DNA of 64,000 bases from Mactra quadrangularis (Eukaryota > Mollusca > Bivalvia > Venerida > Mactridae), in the NCBI GenBank assembly GCA_025267735.1, contig CM046294.1, forward strand, positions 34,007,222 through 34,071,221. Reading direction: 5' to 3'. This document shows, in pieces, positions 1 to 14,391 of the stretch. Both the position numbers and the translations under genes were made by a program. Each line of letters starts with the position of its first letter. The first letter of the stretch is position 1. The notes under the pieces were generated by a model. It saw nothing but the letters and a program-made list of their open reading frames with translations. It did not search any database and was not told the DNA's origin.

Positions 1-222
1 CTTAAATTCATATAACTATGTTTAAAGAGTTTGTAGAGAAAGGTTCTAAAAAAGGTTTCCAACTATTTAATTGCCTACAATGCTACAGTTTAAAAATAAC
101 TTAAATATCAAGGGTTTGATTGTTCTTAGTAAATAAAGGTACAAAAGTATGCAACTATTAGCCAGCAAATAATTTCGGTATCCTTTTTTTGACTTGAAGT
201 AATACTAAACTGCATACGTTTC

Positions 223-427
223 GGGCATATCTGAGATGCTATATATCTTGCTGAAGAAAGTGATGAACTGGACCATGATAGGTTTGATGTATCTGTACAA
301 TATATCTATATCTATGTAATATTTAGTTCTGTATATGTGCGATTGTAATTTTACAGATACATCAAACATATCCTGGTCCAGTGCATCACTTTCAGTAGCA
401 GGATATATAGCGTTTTTAGGAATGCCC
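223..427. repeat. Hairpin-forming inverted repeat, about 75-bp arms
   Basis: Bases 238-297 are nearly the reverse complement of 352-411, with a handful of mismatches over 60 bp. The symmetry continues with gaps out to GGGCAT at 223 and ATGCCC ending at 427. The 54-bp spacer (298-351) is not symmetric. The element carries no coding potential. Its size and shape fit a small hairpin MITE or a decayed foldback. No target-site duplication is obvious, so the class is unassigned. Confidence 0.75.
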
Positions 428-3400
428 TACAAATATCTACATGGAGAATAAATTGTATAACGAACATTGGACACATTGATGTTTGCATCAAAGACAATAC
501 AAATATGATAAGGTAAACGAAAATTCATAATTCTAGATACGTATAGGGAACAATATATCATTGAGTTAAACAGAAAAGAAATATCACAAAAATGGCTGTA
601 TATTTGTTATAATGATGTCATGCAACTTATAACTTTTTTCCAGTTTGTAAGCAATAATATTCTTACAAAATGTATTTGTCTTCAACATATCGTTTTCCTT
701 GATAAATTAGATTTAGTCTAAAACCGCGACAATAAAATCCAATTCTTCTTTAACAATACAAACACAATACTTTTTAAGGCACATATAGAAGATTTGTGTT
801 TCTAATTATACAATCTAGTATGATAAAATACTCTTAAGCTTTGGTATGTCTGTTCTACTAAATAAAACAGCAAATAAACAATCGAATACCAACTACAAAA
901 TATTGTTTTCTCAATTGTGATTAAAAGTAATATTTAACAGGATAAAATATCTTATATCATGTTTATGAGTAAAATGACAGAAACATTAAACAGAAAAAGC
1001 AGTTGTTAATCAAACTCCATGTCTACCAAATTCATATTTTTAACCTTGGCCTTGACTCAATAGATTAACGATTAGCATGTATATATATTCTTATCTAGAT
1101 GTTTTTACCTTAGTATTGTATTAAGATAGTGGTATAAATTGTATTCTTATGTACATTAGTGTTATTGTCAGTTTATCATAGCGTTGTTTTGACAATTTGT
1201 AACGTAGTGTGGGGTTCATAACATTCCGTATATTAATTTTAATTTTTACATCATTTCAAATGTTAAAGATTAGATGTGTGTACTCGTATCATTTCTACAA
1301 AGACCTCTAGACATCTGCAATATTATGTGATATTGAGTTCCCCAAAGTCATGATAAACTTTCGATTAGTTATATGGAAGTCAATACAAATGGCGCTATAT
1401 TACAGATGTTGCATTCTATTTCACTTTTTACATATTTGATGTGTTTATATTGTCTTATGTAATACAGAAATAAGTTTTAGATGATACAATAATTATATTG
1501 TCTGGTGTCGACATAGTGTATGTGATTTCGTTTCTTTGACATTCGTCTGCTATTATCATATCCAAAACTCTCAATTGCAGCATAGTCTTATCAAAACAAT
1601 ACTGTTTTAAGTTCTATGCGTGACATCTGCTTTGGTTATTATGAAAACATAACATCTATTAGGTCATAAATTTCTAAGTAATGTTGAAGCCTAAATACTA
1701 ATTTTAAAATTGAAAAGGAGACTGCTTCTTGAAAATTGGCATCGTCTGAACATTTCAATGACAATTATATCTTGTATTAATATATCATGTATATATACAT
1801 GTCTAATGTTTCATAGTACATAGTATGCGTACATATTTTACTGAGGTGGATACAGTGCAACAGTTTTAAAATCAGATTCTGAATATGACTTTCTGACTTA
1901 TGTAGGTTTATGTATTAGACGTACACTTGTTTAGTAGAATTTAGAGTTGCTGCATTACCAAACTTTCTATAAATGTAATCAGATGCATTTTGAAGAGAAT
2001 TTGTTGCCCCAAAATGCATTCCGTTGTCAATGAGGACTGCCAATTTCATTCAATTTATTTGTTTGAATATTTCTTCATACGGCGCATCAAATGACTGGTC
2101 GAGAATATCTTATCTTACTTTCATTACTATTCTCTCTTTCAAATCTTTCCTGGATTTCTTTATGAATACAATACGTCCATAAATCGTTAATAAAAACCAA
2201 ATCGCATGTATTGTTAGACTTTAAGTTCCCCTAAAGGTTCAAAATAATAGTATGATTCAATCTCATTAATAGCAGGACCAAAGTATCGTATTTGTAGTCC
2301 GTTTTCTGTATCACACAATGTCAATGACACTGACAAAATAAACTCGGTAGCGGAAATTACTAAATAATCCCACAAGTAAAATCTATTGAACAAACTATCA
2401 TAGATTTATAGTATTGTGTCTGCATTCCAATATTATAGCAATGTTAGTATATGACAGTAAATTATCAAGTGTCCAATAACTCAACAATGGTGACATTCGT
2501 ATTTTTTCTTGACGTTTATCTTTGATATAGTTAGATTGTAACATGTTTTTATGAAAAACATCGTAGGAGCCGGAAATATAATTTCCTAGGCAAGGTATCC
2601 ACAACAAATTATATGTATTTTTTTCTTTCTTCCTAAAATCAAGGAACGATTGTGAGTTTATCAGGGGACAATCATGACATCATCAAATAGTGTATTAACG
2701 GTGGATTCAGTATGATACTTTCACACGCAATGTGGTTCATGGTCTAACAAATGATAAGATAAAAGAACTGGTATTGTAGAAATATCAAAGTTGATAATGG
2801 TCAGTTCTTCGATGACATCGCACTTTGTTTTACAATAACAAAATCTACCAGTACGTGTGTTGTCCAACTTACCTACCAATAAATTAAAATTCAAACCTTC
2901 AGTTGAAATGTACTGGTTATCATTAAAACATTTCAAAATTCGCAATAATGACATAAATTGAATTGTAAATAATTTTGTATATTAACTAACTTAGTGTACT
3001 ACGAGAGAAATCAGTCAATTATATCGTCTAATGTAGCAGTCGGTATGAATTCCTAGTTCTTATATGTGTTCTTAATCTCAAATAAGTTTTAGACAAATGG
3101 GTTTTGTATGGATGATTAATAATTAATATGTGTTCATACTTGTATCTAGAAGTTATCACGATTCTCGGTACAACTTTAAATGGAGAATATAAATAACCTG
3201 TGGGTACGAGAATGATGTGAGTCATGTTAGAATCTGTGAACAAACATACATACATCAATACAGACTGACCTTAAATAAATTTAGTATATATAGACTTAGA
3301 TTTCGATACAGCAATTCAAAATTACAGGATAATACAATGTAACGATTGTATAGATTATTGCCTACTTATTCAACAAATCACGTACTTATTTACTTAGTAA

Positions 3401-6400
3401 TAAGTATAACAATGAGTTGTAAAAGAATATATTTTTCATCCAATCAACTCTTTCGACATTCTGTAAGTACAGAAATAAAAGAAACACTTGTATATGTATG
3501 TTTTGTTTTTTCCTAAGTGACACATGTGCAAGTATGTTTAGTATGTAGGTTAATATATATGTAAATTGTGGGATAATAAAAGGTTAAGTCAAAATAGATA
3601 TGTTTCCAAGCACATTATACATGTATATTCATTGTTATTTTTAAAGTTGCACCTCATTAAGATGTAGAGATGATTTTACTCGAGATGTTTCAACAAGGTA
3701 GAATAAACAACCAAACATAGCAATGCGCTGACAACATCTAACAATTAAAATAATCACAGTGGCAATAACACGTGAGAATGACATAAAAAAGGCTAATGTT
3801 TCACTTTTCGAAATACCCTTGTTTTTCTATTCAAAAAAGGACAACGACATTCCTGTAGCACCATGAAAAGAAATAGTTTTGAGTCATAGTCATGTGTTAT
3901 TTCGCTGTGGTGAATGCCATAAAACAATAGTCGTGTGTTTAATTATCACAAATTCTAAATACAACTTAAAACACTTATTATTGTAATTCAACTTTTCAAT
4001 GTATTTTAGACTAATTCAGTGACCCATTTCGCTTTGTCTATGTCTGATACAAAAGTGAGTGCAGTTCCGTATTGTTTTAAAATGTATTTAAATCTTATAT
4101 TACACCACTTGAACGCAACTTTAACAGTTAGTTTATCAATAGCTAGTACATTTGAAAATATCATTCGGCAATAGGCACTTTTCCGCTATAAAAGAGGTTA
4201 ATGTCTCGAAAATAACACAATTTTATATATCTGTGTTTTCCCATATTGACGTCATACTGATTTCCATGTTCGGCCAATAGAGTAAGCAATAAGAACGAAA
4301 ACACATTACGGCTTGTTTCACATCTATTTTAATTAATGGTGTAATTTCTAAGAAATTACTGATAAATGTTGTAAAAGGATAGAAGTGTCCACATCATTAT
4401 ATAGCTCCACGTTATTGATGATACAATAATTACTCATAGATGATTTGTATGGCCTCCCATGTGGCTGAAATATTGCCCATCATATCCGTAGTATATCCAT
4501 TATTCATATAGGCATATCGTAAACATAGTATCGTTCGATGTATTGTTTTATTCATTCTGTGTCAAATGATGATTTTACTCGAATTTTATTTAAAACAATT
4601 TTTAAAACAAGTGTTTTTTAATCATCACTATTTCATAACTATATAATTATGACATTTAAGTAGGCAGGTATGTAAACTTGGCCATTCATTTAATATCAAT
4701 ATGCCGAGGAGACTTCCAAATTTTTAAAAGAGTATGTATCTTATGGCAACATTGTTTTTAAATGAAATAATGCAAAAAATCTACGTTTGGTGTTTTGGTG
4801 ATATTTCATTGGATTTCAGATAAACATTCACCCAAGACTGAGTTGAAATATTCATCATTGATATTCATCTAAAAGTGTGTTACAGAAATTAAATTTAAGT
4901 CCTACTTTTTTTCTTGTGACATGAACTGTGATAAGCAATTTTAACAAATATGTATTGCTTATTTTAGGCATTTGTTTATATTTGCATGTTCATGTCCAAT
5001 GTGAAAATCCTACAGATATAAAGAGCAGTATTATCATTTAGTTCATCGCACCTATCTTTGTTCAATTAATTGGCCATCGTTTGGTGGTAACACTGTACTT
5101 AACTATTCGTTATGTTTTTATGACTTGGATTTACGTATTTACGTACTATATTTATAATAAGTACATATTTAGACAGTACAACAACACATGAAAAACATAT
5201 AACACATTTGTAAACTTTTTAAATCTGCACAACAATTACGATATGCTATAAAATGATTACATCGATCTATGAACTTCAGACATGTTCCGTCTATCTTTTC
5301 CGAAATATGAATATAAAAATGAAATTTGGTTGGAAAAACTCCCATTGCATTGTCTATTGCAGATTATAATAATGTACAATGTTTTACCACTCTAAAATAA
5401 GTCCATATCATTCAATCTCGCGTGACTCGACTTGACCTAAAACTCTATATAACTGTTTGTTTTTTGTTATTTATGTCATTGTGGCTATTTTTATCGTAAT
5501 AAATGATCATGAGCATTTATTAATGTTCGGATAATCTGAGTGAAGTATACGATGAAGTATATAAATAACCACTTGTGCGATATAAAATCATTTTATGTAT
5601 TCTTTTTTGTATAATGTATTTTTTAACAATACATACATGTATAGTGTACTTATTTGATTTTGTAATCTACCTTTGTCATTATATATTTTGTAGCTGTAAA
5701 ATATAGAAACATGTTATCAAAATGAACATACAAATAATTGCATCGTGAATATTATGCAGGCTCCAATCAATTTCTTAGGTAAATTTAAAAAGTGTGGTTG
5801 TTTTGTGGCTTCTCACTAAACAGAGAATGGATTTTTTACATGCTTTCAAAAATGTAAAGAAGAGTTTTTATATTCAAAGATAGTTTGCTTATATTTAAAA
5901 TTCAATCAGAACTATCAACTGCTCGGATTTCCATGACAGTAGATATATACGGAGTATAATGATAACATAATCACAAGATAATGCAATAAAAGCATTAAGT
6001 GTAAGTACTTCTTAGTGTATTAAAATATAAATTGCATGCCAATATCCTTCTACGACGTACTTTACATGTAGTAAGATGTTTTCGTTCTTTTTCAATTCAT
6101 TTCTTGTTGCATTAAAACAACAAGACTATACTCAGTATAAGTGGTTTTGTTAAATATTACCCTGTTGATGCTCCAAGTTAAGTATGAGAGTATGTGTTTG
6201 GTGTTCTCAAACCTGACTGAAAGGAAAGATTGAATTGCAATTTTAATTTAAACTTATTCCAGAAATGATTAAATTGGCTTTGAATATTTATGACAAAAAT
6301 CCAGATTAATCGCTTTTTGTAATCCTCATGCATTAAATTATCGACCAATTGTACAAAAAAATTGATTATTTCTCATTTGTTCGTCAATTGATGTTAAAAT

Positions 6401-7249
6401 ATTCAGTGACACTTCTTTGCTATGTAGAGAAACATATGTACAGATTGATGAAGTAGTACTAGGACTCACATCGGGGCGCGACTGGATCGTTAAAACATTA
6501 TGTTATATAAGATGACGTAAAATCTCTACTGAGACGCATTACTTATCAGCCGTTATACCTACGCTGGAGAAGATGTAGTTCAGATTATCAGTGTATGTCA
6601 GAAATTATTGCGCCAATCGTAGTAGACGATTTTTTTAATTACTCTATACTTATATGCTGAGGGACTACTACTGGATTCGGTAAATTTAAAAATTCGCAAG
6701 GGTTTGAAATACGGTAAATATAACTGTCTTGGACTAAAGTCCCGAACAAATAATAATACATTGCTACCACGATGAACAATCACATCAATTGCAGCACGTT
6801 TGATATCATACCTTGTACATGTACAATATGTAGATATAAAATGTATTGCTACAGTAAATTGGAATTCAAATGCAATGTTCTTTGTAATACATGTAACACA
6901 GAACATTTTTGTCCTTCAGAATGTTCGAATACAGTTGTCGAAAATGTTTCATCTATACATGCATACATTCTTTAACTTTACTAATACGTTTTTGTTTTGT
7001 TATACAGTTGACTAAGTGGGATACCAAAATCACCGAGTATAGCACTAAAATTATCTTAGAAATTACTTACTGTTGGCACAAGGAACCATAAACCCGCTGC
7101 AAATTAACAATTTTTATAAGTTATTTAAATGAATTTTGATAGATCAGATTTTGCAAATCGTATATTTAAGATAAATACAATCTTTTATTTAGGTGAATAG
7201 TTGGTTTAAGTCAGGTTTAGCTTGAACAAATTTAACACTCCTCTATATA
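428..7249. other. Gene-free AT-rich stretch
   Basis: I see no gene in this stretch. The reading frames are short, AT-driven and lack recognisable domains. A weak resemblance to the reverse complement of a LINE 3' end (ACGGCGCATCAA) lies near 2079. A short Cys-rich frame at 6772-6975 is discussed as a finding only. Confidence 0.5.
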
Positions 7250-7517
7250 TACACTGGGGTCCAAAAGTTTCTTTACACATTTTAAATTTTGATGTTGTTG
7301 GAAAATATTTCCATGTATTTAAAATGTCGTTAATAGTTTCACAACTAATGTGCAGTTTACCATTAATTGTCAATTAAATTCGTTAGGGCATTAAAATTAT
7401 TAAAATATACAATAAAAATATAAAACATAATGTGTCAGCAATAATTTTGCCATTATAGAAATAGAATAATAATATGAAAAAAAATCATGTGTAAAGAAAT
7501 TTTTGGATCCCAGTGTA
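7250..7517. mobile_element. Mariner/Tc1-like MITE
   Basis: The ends 7250-7278 and 7489-7517 are inverted repeats, matching at 27 of 29 positions. Both begin TACACTGGG and continue through TCCAAAA to TTCTTTACAC. The outer TA on each side reads naturally as the TA target duplication of the Tc1/mariner superfamily. The interior of about 210 bp is AT-rich and has no transposase frame, so this is a non-autonomous copy. The TIR start (ACTGGGGTCCAAAA) resembles Tc1/mariner ends in general form. Assignment to a named family is not possible from the sequence alone. Confidence 0.85.
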
Positions 7518-8139
7518 TAGTATATGTAATTCTAAATATTTTCATTTATTTATGAGACACAGGTGCATGTTATTTCAAATGTGTTTGTTAATTCAAGTAT
7601 ATATTCATCTACACAATTGGAATTGTAAATGTCAAGCTACCAACAACCGTTATCTTATTTATTATTATGAGCTCATTACGTATTTTATATGTGTAGGACG
7701 ACTTGCTGCAATATTATACGAGATAAAATATTCATTGCAGTGTTGCAAGTAGAAACATGCAAACATCAGGTGCATTCACTGATATATACTTTAGTTATAG
7801 AGAGTTCAATTAGGAAATGTTTGCAAAGCTGAAAGAAACTCGTGATGATTTTTTGCATGATCAGGGTACAAAACTACACTTTTATTTGTATGTAATGTTT
7901 CTTATACAACTTAATCAAGTACTGTGAGAAAACTTCACGAATCCAGAGTTAGATGGAAAGTATTAAAGGTTTTACACAATAAATGACGAGTAATAAATGT
8001 AATGAAATACTTTATTCGCGAAATTAATGAAATTCTAATTCAATTATTTTTCACTTATGTTATAAATAATGTTCATTTTTTAAGTGCAATAATTATTTTT
8101 TCAAGATTCACATCTTATTTACTTCTTGGTAGTTTTAGT

Positions 8140-8800
8140 GAAACCTAGACCCATATAAACCGTAAATTATTATAAAACTGCAACACTGATTTTGCTTTGA
8201 TTTTGCACTCAATCTCGTTTCATTTTTTCTTTTTGAGATTATGATTTTTAGAATTTTTAACTGACAAATAAAAAGATTTTCTATACGATGTAATTCAAAG
8301 TATTTCCTTTTTATCAAAACTCCGACCGAAGGGGTAAAAGGCTGTTCTTATTATAAGAGTGTCATATTTGCAATGATTTTGTACCAATCCCGTGCCCTTT
8401 ACTGTAATTTTGTCGCTTAAAATTAAGCTAATTAATTGTAAAGCGGATGCCCGTCTTTTGAATTATAATATTGATAGAACATGTGTGAAGTTTAAAAATG
8501 AGGTTTAAAGTCAATTGGATAATCAATCAATTCAGTGTCGGAGCCTCACCTCATATTTAGCTATCATTTTGTATTTACTGGTATATGGCTTTTCTGACAC
8601 ATACCTATATAACAACCCCATCTTTGACTTCACAATTTAAATAGCATGTCTATGGAAAGTACGTATGTTATGAAATTAAAAAGATATTCTAAGCTCTTGG
8701 ATTTGAAAAGGAAAATGCTGGTTATGATCACGTACAAAACTTTAGTTAATTTCACCCTATAAATTTCAGGGGTGGGTCCGGACCCCTGACTTCTCCGTTG
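8140..8800. repeat. Dispersed repeat family D, copy 1
   Basis: This segment aligns along its length, with gaps, to 42826-43345 in the same orientation. Shared blocks include the CCTAGACCC / CTTAGACCC start, a middle block ending in TTATAAGAGTGTCAT / TTATAACATTGTCAT, and a distal block ending near a GGGTCCGGACCCC-like palindrome at about 8775. No coding frame is conserved. It is an old interspersed element of unknown class. Confidence 0.6.
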
Positions 8801-8924
8801 GATCCGCCCATGTAAAAAGTGAGTATACTGAACTCTATCATATGCTACATTCCATATTAGGTCTAGTTAGTAGCAGTATTCATGGCGATCTATTCAGAAC
8901 AGACCTAACATTTCATTGATTGGT

Positions 8925-9305
8925 GACCCAATGTTATTATAAAATTTTATGACACAATGTTACCATTCTTACATATTGTTTCATATAACATCATAAAAAG
9001 CAAAAATTTAAAAATGTTAGATTACATATTTAGCAAATTTTGTTCCATTTCAGACAAGTTTCGTGTTTTAATTACGTAATGATATATTTTGTGACCCAAC
9101 GTTATCACGCATTTTTACCCAAAAACCGCTACAAAATTTTCTGCAAGGTAATTAGGACAAGTACAAAAAGAATATTGCTAAGTTAAACATCGCTAGATGT
9201 TTTGGCGCTGGAAACATGGGCTATATACAAAAATAAAAAAATAAAGATAAAATAGCAAATACCTTTAAATTCATCGGCACCGCCATTCAAGTTGACACAA
9301 TGTTA
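8925..9305 (+). repeat. Four spaced copies of a 12-mer (GACMCAAYGTTA)
   Basis: GACCCAATGTTA (8925-8936), GACACAATGTTA (8951-8962), GACCCAACGTTA (9093-9104) and GACACAATGTTA (9294-9305) all lie on the plus strand within 381 bp. Spacing is irregular, so it is not a simple tandem array. It could be the subterminal repeat set of a degraded transposon or a clustered protein-binding site. Confidence 0.5.
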
Positions 9306-12300
9306 TCTTAAGCAAAAACTACGTGATTACCCGCCCTGACATTGTCAACACAATATTGTAAGTACAAAATGTAATTTCGAATGAGGATATTCATGAATAC
9401 TATTTTGTATACTAGTACCTTTGTAAGTAGCACATTGTAAACTCATTTACACATGTAATCATGTCACAATCGATGAATTCTGTGTTTGATAGTAAAAAAA
9501 TTATTTATCAAAAGAAAGAGACATGTTTAGCAGTTTGTTACGATACTAGAAGCTATATAAATGACGTATGAGTTATTATTATATCATTTTTAAGAACGAA
9601 TGTACACAGTAATGAGTTGGACGGTAATATCTTTTTTTCTAGAAATTGGTCGGTAATTTGTTACACTGTTTATGTTGTTGATTGGTATCGATAAGATGTA
9701 AGACAACATGTTTTATCACTATATCATACACACATTGGACATGAAAAGACGTATATGGGAATTATAGCATATTGGAAAACAGGAAACATAAGTCAAATAT
9801 TCTAGAACACTATTGACCGATTGTAAAACTGAATAGCATCAACACAAAATTATATTCCATTCGTTATACTCTAGTGACATCTGATAAGAAAGCAAAATAT
9901 AATATTTGTTTTATTATGTCTTATATTGGACATTATAAGTTATCTGGTGTCGTGTCAAATGAAAATTGTAATATTTATTATAAAGAAATAACAGCTTTAT
10001 ATTTTATCGTATAATAAAATATAGACACCAGCTATGATGTAAGTATGAATTTAATCACGTGTGCTTTACTAGGGAATAAATTAGCACATCAAACAAGTGT
10101 ATATATATTTTATTTTACACTAAAACATATACAACTATAACTATTTTCGATTCTAACATCGAAATATATAATTACTTATAAAGGTTTATTTTGTATATCT
10201 ATTTTTGTACAAATTAACGCATTGATCGTACGCCAACCTATTGAAATTTACCATGTCGTACAAAGATCGAAAACAGCATTGATTTACACATTTTTCATTT
10301 GTACTTTAAAGCCTCAATTAAAAATAGAAACACAGATACAGCTAAATAATTGGATATTGACGTGATAATGGTATGCTATCAGACATTTTAAATGAGCATC
10401 ATTTAAAGTGTCGAATATATCTATTTATATTGGATTTATGAACGCATCTCAACCATTTTACATTTGATTAATGGTTTTGTTTTAAATGATGTGATATAAA
10501 ACATATGCTGCAATCATTGACAATATAACGAACATCCAACTCCATTCATAAATTGGCACTTATTTGGCTTGGCTCATTCAACGTAGGAGAGGGGGGTACC
10601 TTATTACAGTCCTATATATTACCGTCTAATAACGTATTGCACGCGCCTATGCATTATGATCATCATGAATTAACACATTATATGTAATTACTTGATATGC
10701 ATATACTAATATTTGTAGTTTGTACATGACAAGATGTCAAAATGACATAAGTTGAATAAAATATTATTTTCTATCAATATGTAGTGAACATGCACGTAAC
10801 AATGGTCAAGTTTGTTTTATTCAATCAACGTTTAAATTGTGTATCATGTCATATAAAGAGAATTATTTCATGTTAACACTTTTATTTTGCTCGCCTACTC
10901 AATATGTCGTGATTTGTATTCGTACAAATTTTTGCATGTGATGCAAAAAATTTGGATAAAAGATTCCCAAAAAACATGAAAGAACGTATAAAGACGGAAT
11001 CTGCACGCAACCATCTCCACAAAAGGCCGTCTAAATCGTTGTATTATCACTCGTGACATGTACGTTGCTGTGTTCATATTGCAACATTTCAGTTTCATCA
11101 AATATAATCAAGTAGTTTGTACAATGGATTTCTTCAACGATTGTTCTGAGGATAAAACCAGAAAATAACATCCAAAAAATAATTTTCTTCAGTTCCACAA
11201 ATACAATTACTGCAGAAACGTTTCTCTTTTAAAAGTTCTCGTGTTCAAATAGTACAAATCAAATGTTTTGTTTAATTTTTACATTAGATTTGTGTTTTGC
11301 AACTATGGTCGATGGTTGGTTACTTGAATAAATAATGTTATTATATGATTTCCAGTCAAATACCGGGATATATCGGTGAAATAAAAATCGATATGCCGTA
11401 TTTTTTCCCGTAAAAAGGCAATCACACACTCACGTTACCCTATAACATGGTGAAAACTTTACTAAGTTATGAAAGAAAATACTACTCTAACGGCCATTCT
11501 TTTTGATATTTTGTTTCATACTGATATCAAAAAAGGTCACATAGACACCATAAATCATATGAAGCAAAAATAGGAAACTACTGTAGATTAGGCGTACTTT
11601 TAAAATATTTTAAAATATTAAAGCCATCCATGCGGTGTGTGCATATTATAGAAAATAGATGAAAATGAACTTAAAAAGAACGTTCAAGTTTATAAAACAA
11701 ATTGACTATATAAACACAAACACTTTTTACTCACAGTAACTGTAACAGGACATTGAATGTACATACCTGAAACGAAAAGAAATAAAAATTAAACAATTTA
11801 GTTTACTGTGGAAATGGAAATTTAAAAACAAACATTTAGATGCTTGGACAACTTAAATTACATATTACTCGCTCGGGTGTAGTCTAATTCTCAAAGAATG
11901 TATAAAATAGTGTACCATCGAACTAGAGACTTATCATTTTAATGATGATAGTATCTTGCTTATACATACTCATGAAGTAATAAAATGTTGCTTTTTAAAT
12001 AACAATATGTTATTTGCTCGAGTCTAAAACTAATACCACTCGAATCGTATATATATTGTAAACTTTATATCTATACACGTACACCAAATTATATTATAAC
12101 CGAAGAATGTCATTATCCCGTACATAACAATACGTGTAATATATTTAATCAAAGCGCTGATAGCGCTGTCCGGACATGTATAAAACAAGGAATCATTAGG
12201 TGGTGTCATAAGAAGAACTTGCGGCGGGGAGTTTTACCTCTTATGTTATCGTAGTGTATCTGACTAGAGGACAAGAGAATGAAAGCGATATAAACACTAA

Positions 12301-13826
12301 ATTTGTTTGGGTTTGATAGAGCCGACGGATTTAAGTACTATTACAACAAGTGTACCTTAAGAACAGTTATGTGATACTTACGTGTTGGCTAATGAAATAT
12401 AGAACAATGACATAAGTAGTGAGCACCTTATCTTTCATAAAAGCATTTCAGTACACAATTTTTATGCAGTTTATTACAGAAAAATTAAAAGTTATATAAT
12501 ACACAGTTTATTCCTACTTTAGCTATCAGCCAAGGGAAACTGCCAAGTTGGCTGCTTAAGTGGGCTGACAACTGGGCTGGGTTTTGGGGATTTATGCTTG
12601 TTCATGTTGATTATATTTTATTATCTGGTTGAGTATAAATCATAATCAATATTTCCAAGCAGAATCAGCCTTATTTCAAGCTATCCACATCACTTAAGAT
12701 GTTTTCAACATACTTTTTGAACTTTAAACGAACCAATTATTTTGTTTAATTATTAGTGCGTCACAAACCATGTATAATCAATACGTGTAAAACCTTACCC
12801 ACCATTGGAATCTTTAAACAGTCATACTAAATTATCTAAAAGTTTTCACACGGTATAACTAGGTGGACAGTTGTGTTTTATTCTGTTGGACTAAATTTAT
12901 AATAACTTGTAATAAAACACTTATTAGAAATAACTTTGAGATGACATTATACTTAAACGTTATTTGGAAACATACATTTACCTAAATTATTAAAATAAGC
13001 AAAATATATAACAACGTCATATCAACTACGAGTATCACCTCAAAATTTTGTTCTAAAAATGGTAGACATGACCGTCAACTGTATTGTGAACAAATATGTA
13101 AAATAACAATAGTAATATTATCGTTGCGTTGCATTGCATTGTATAGTACATGCCGCGATACTCCGATATACTTATTATTTTTACACTCGTACCTTGGAAC
13201 ACCATTTAGAAACAGTAACTGCGATTTAACTCACACTCTTTAGTAAGTTTGTGAGAAGGCTAACTTGTTGATAAGCTACTATCATAACTTTCAGTACTGC
13301 TAATAATTTCATTTTAATAGTACAACGATAAAATACGTATGTAAGCAAAATCCTTCATAAGTTGTTTTGTTAGCAAAAATAGCGGACAAAGAACGGAAAT
13401 ACGATGTTTCAGCATTTCGGAAAACAAACATGGCGGGCCAAATTAGTTTCTATCCGTTTGTTTATCTAATCCTTCGTCAAAACAGCGACACACATAACGA
13501 AATATTTATGTTCTTGGTAATTTTGTAAAAATATACAAATTTACGATGTTTAAACACAAAGAGGAGTGATATAGTAATTTTAATTTGCATTTAACCACAA
13601 TTATCAAGTAAAGTTCTGTAAGTTAACTTCGTTCTGTTCACTAATCAATGTTCTAAAAAAATTAAGATGGTTGGCAACAATAACGATCTGACCATTAAGA
13701 GTTGTTGGACAGATGTTTTCTTTTAAAATTTACAAACAAATTTATAACAAAGAATCAGTTTAGCTACATTGGTAGGAACCGTCCGCAGAAAATGCTTATC
13801 AACCAATCATGATTTCTTGCACGTCA
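9306..13826. other. Gene-free AT-rich stretch
   Basis: No gene, RNA gene or clear repeat was recognised. A slightly GC-richer patch near 12160-12330 and an ATGGCGGGC start with a 31-codon frame at about 13430 have no support as exons. Confidence 0.4.
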
Positions 13827-14335
13827 GTATAGTGCGTACAATTTGACCCCGACCTCACCTTTCACATTTGCATCTAATTATCACCTACACATATCCCGGT
13901 GAAAATCAATACCACGCCTACTCTACACTTCGACTCGTTACGTATTTAAAATATAATTTAACATGTATAGAGTATACACAGACCGCATGTATAACAACTT
14001 ACGATTCAAATGCATTCAAACGGGAAACTCGTGTTCTTACATTTTTGATAACAATTAATAATAAATGGGTGTGGGGATAGTGATTGTGGGGCTAAAACCA
14101 ACAACCTTTGAATTGGTAGCTAGCCTCATCGTACAATCCTCTAGTCCGGCCTATGTGCAATAGACACTCGTTGTACGCTTTAAATGTACTTTAAAATTAA
14201 TCCCTGTGTTAAAATTAAATTCGAGCCTTGTCGATAAAATCCTATTGTTATCGAGCATTAATGCTACATTCGTATTCAATGTAATGAATATTCTTGCATA
14301 AAGGTCAGGTCGGGGTCAATGTGTCCGCACTATAC
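13827..14335. mobile_element. MITE with about 36-bp terminal inverted repeats
   Basis: The left end (from GTATAGTGCG at 13827) and the right end (to CGCACTATAC at 14335) are inverted copies over about 36 bp. They include a GACCCCGACCT block just inside each end. The interior of about 440 bp has no transposase. If the element proper starts at TAGTGCG, the flanking TA on each side would be a TA target duplication, but the outer G...C pair makes the exact boundary uncertain. The superfamily is unassigned; TA-targeting mariner-like is the simplest reading. Confidence 0.7.
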
Positions 14336-14391
14336 ATGCTTCTACCACATGATCCTGGGATATTGCAGACGTGTCTATTTTTAGCGCATTG

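Noticed and set aside
2071..2115. LINE 3' end on the minus strand
   Set aside because: Only ACGGCGCATCAA and a few nearby bases match, and there is no AAAC tail. Too weak to call.
2398..3258. Run of minus-strand frames as a broken gene
   Set aside because: The three frames share no domain or splice logic, and their composition is AT-driven.
13430..13530. ATGGCGGGC start as a first coding exon
   Set aside because: A 31-codon frame with no splice or homology support.
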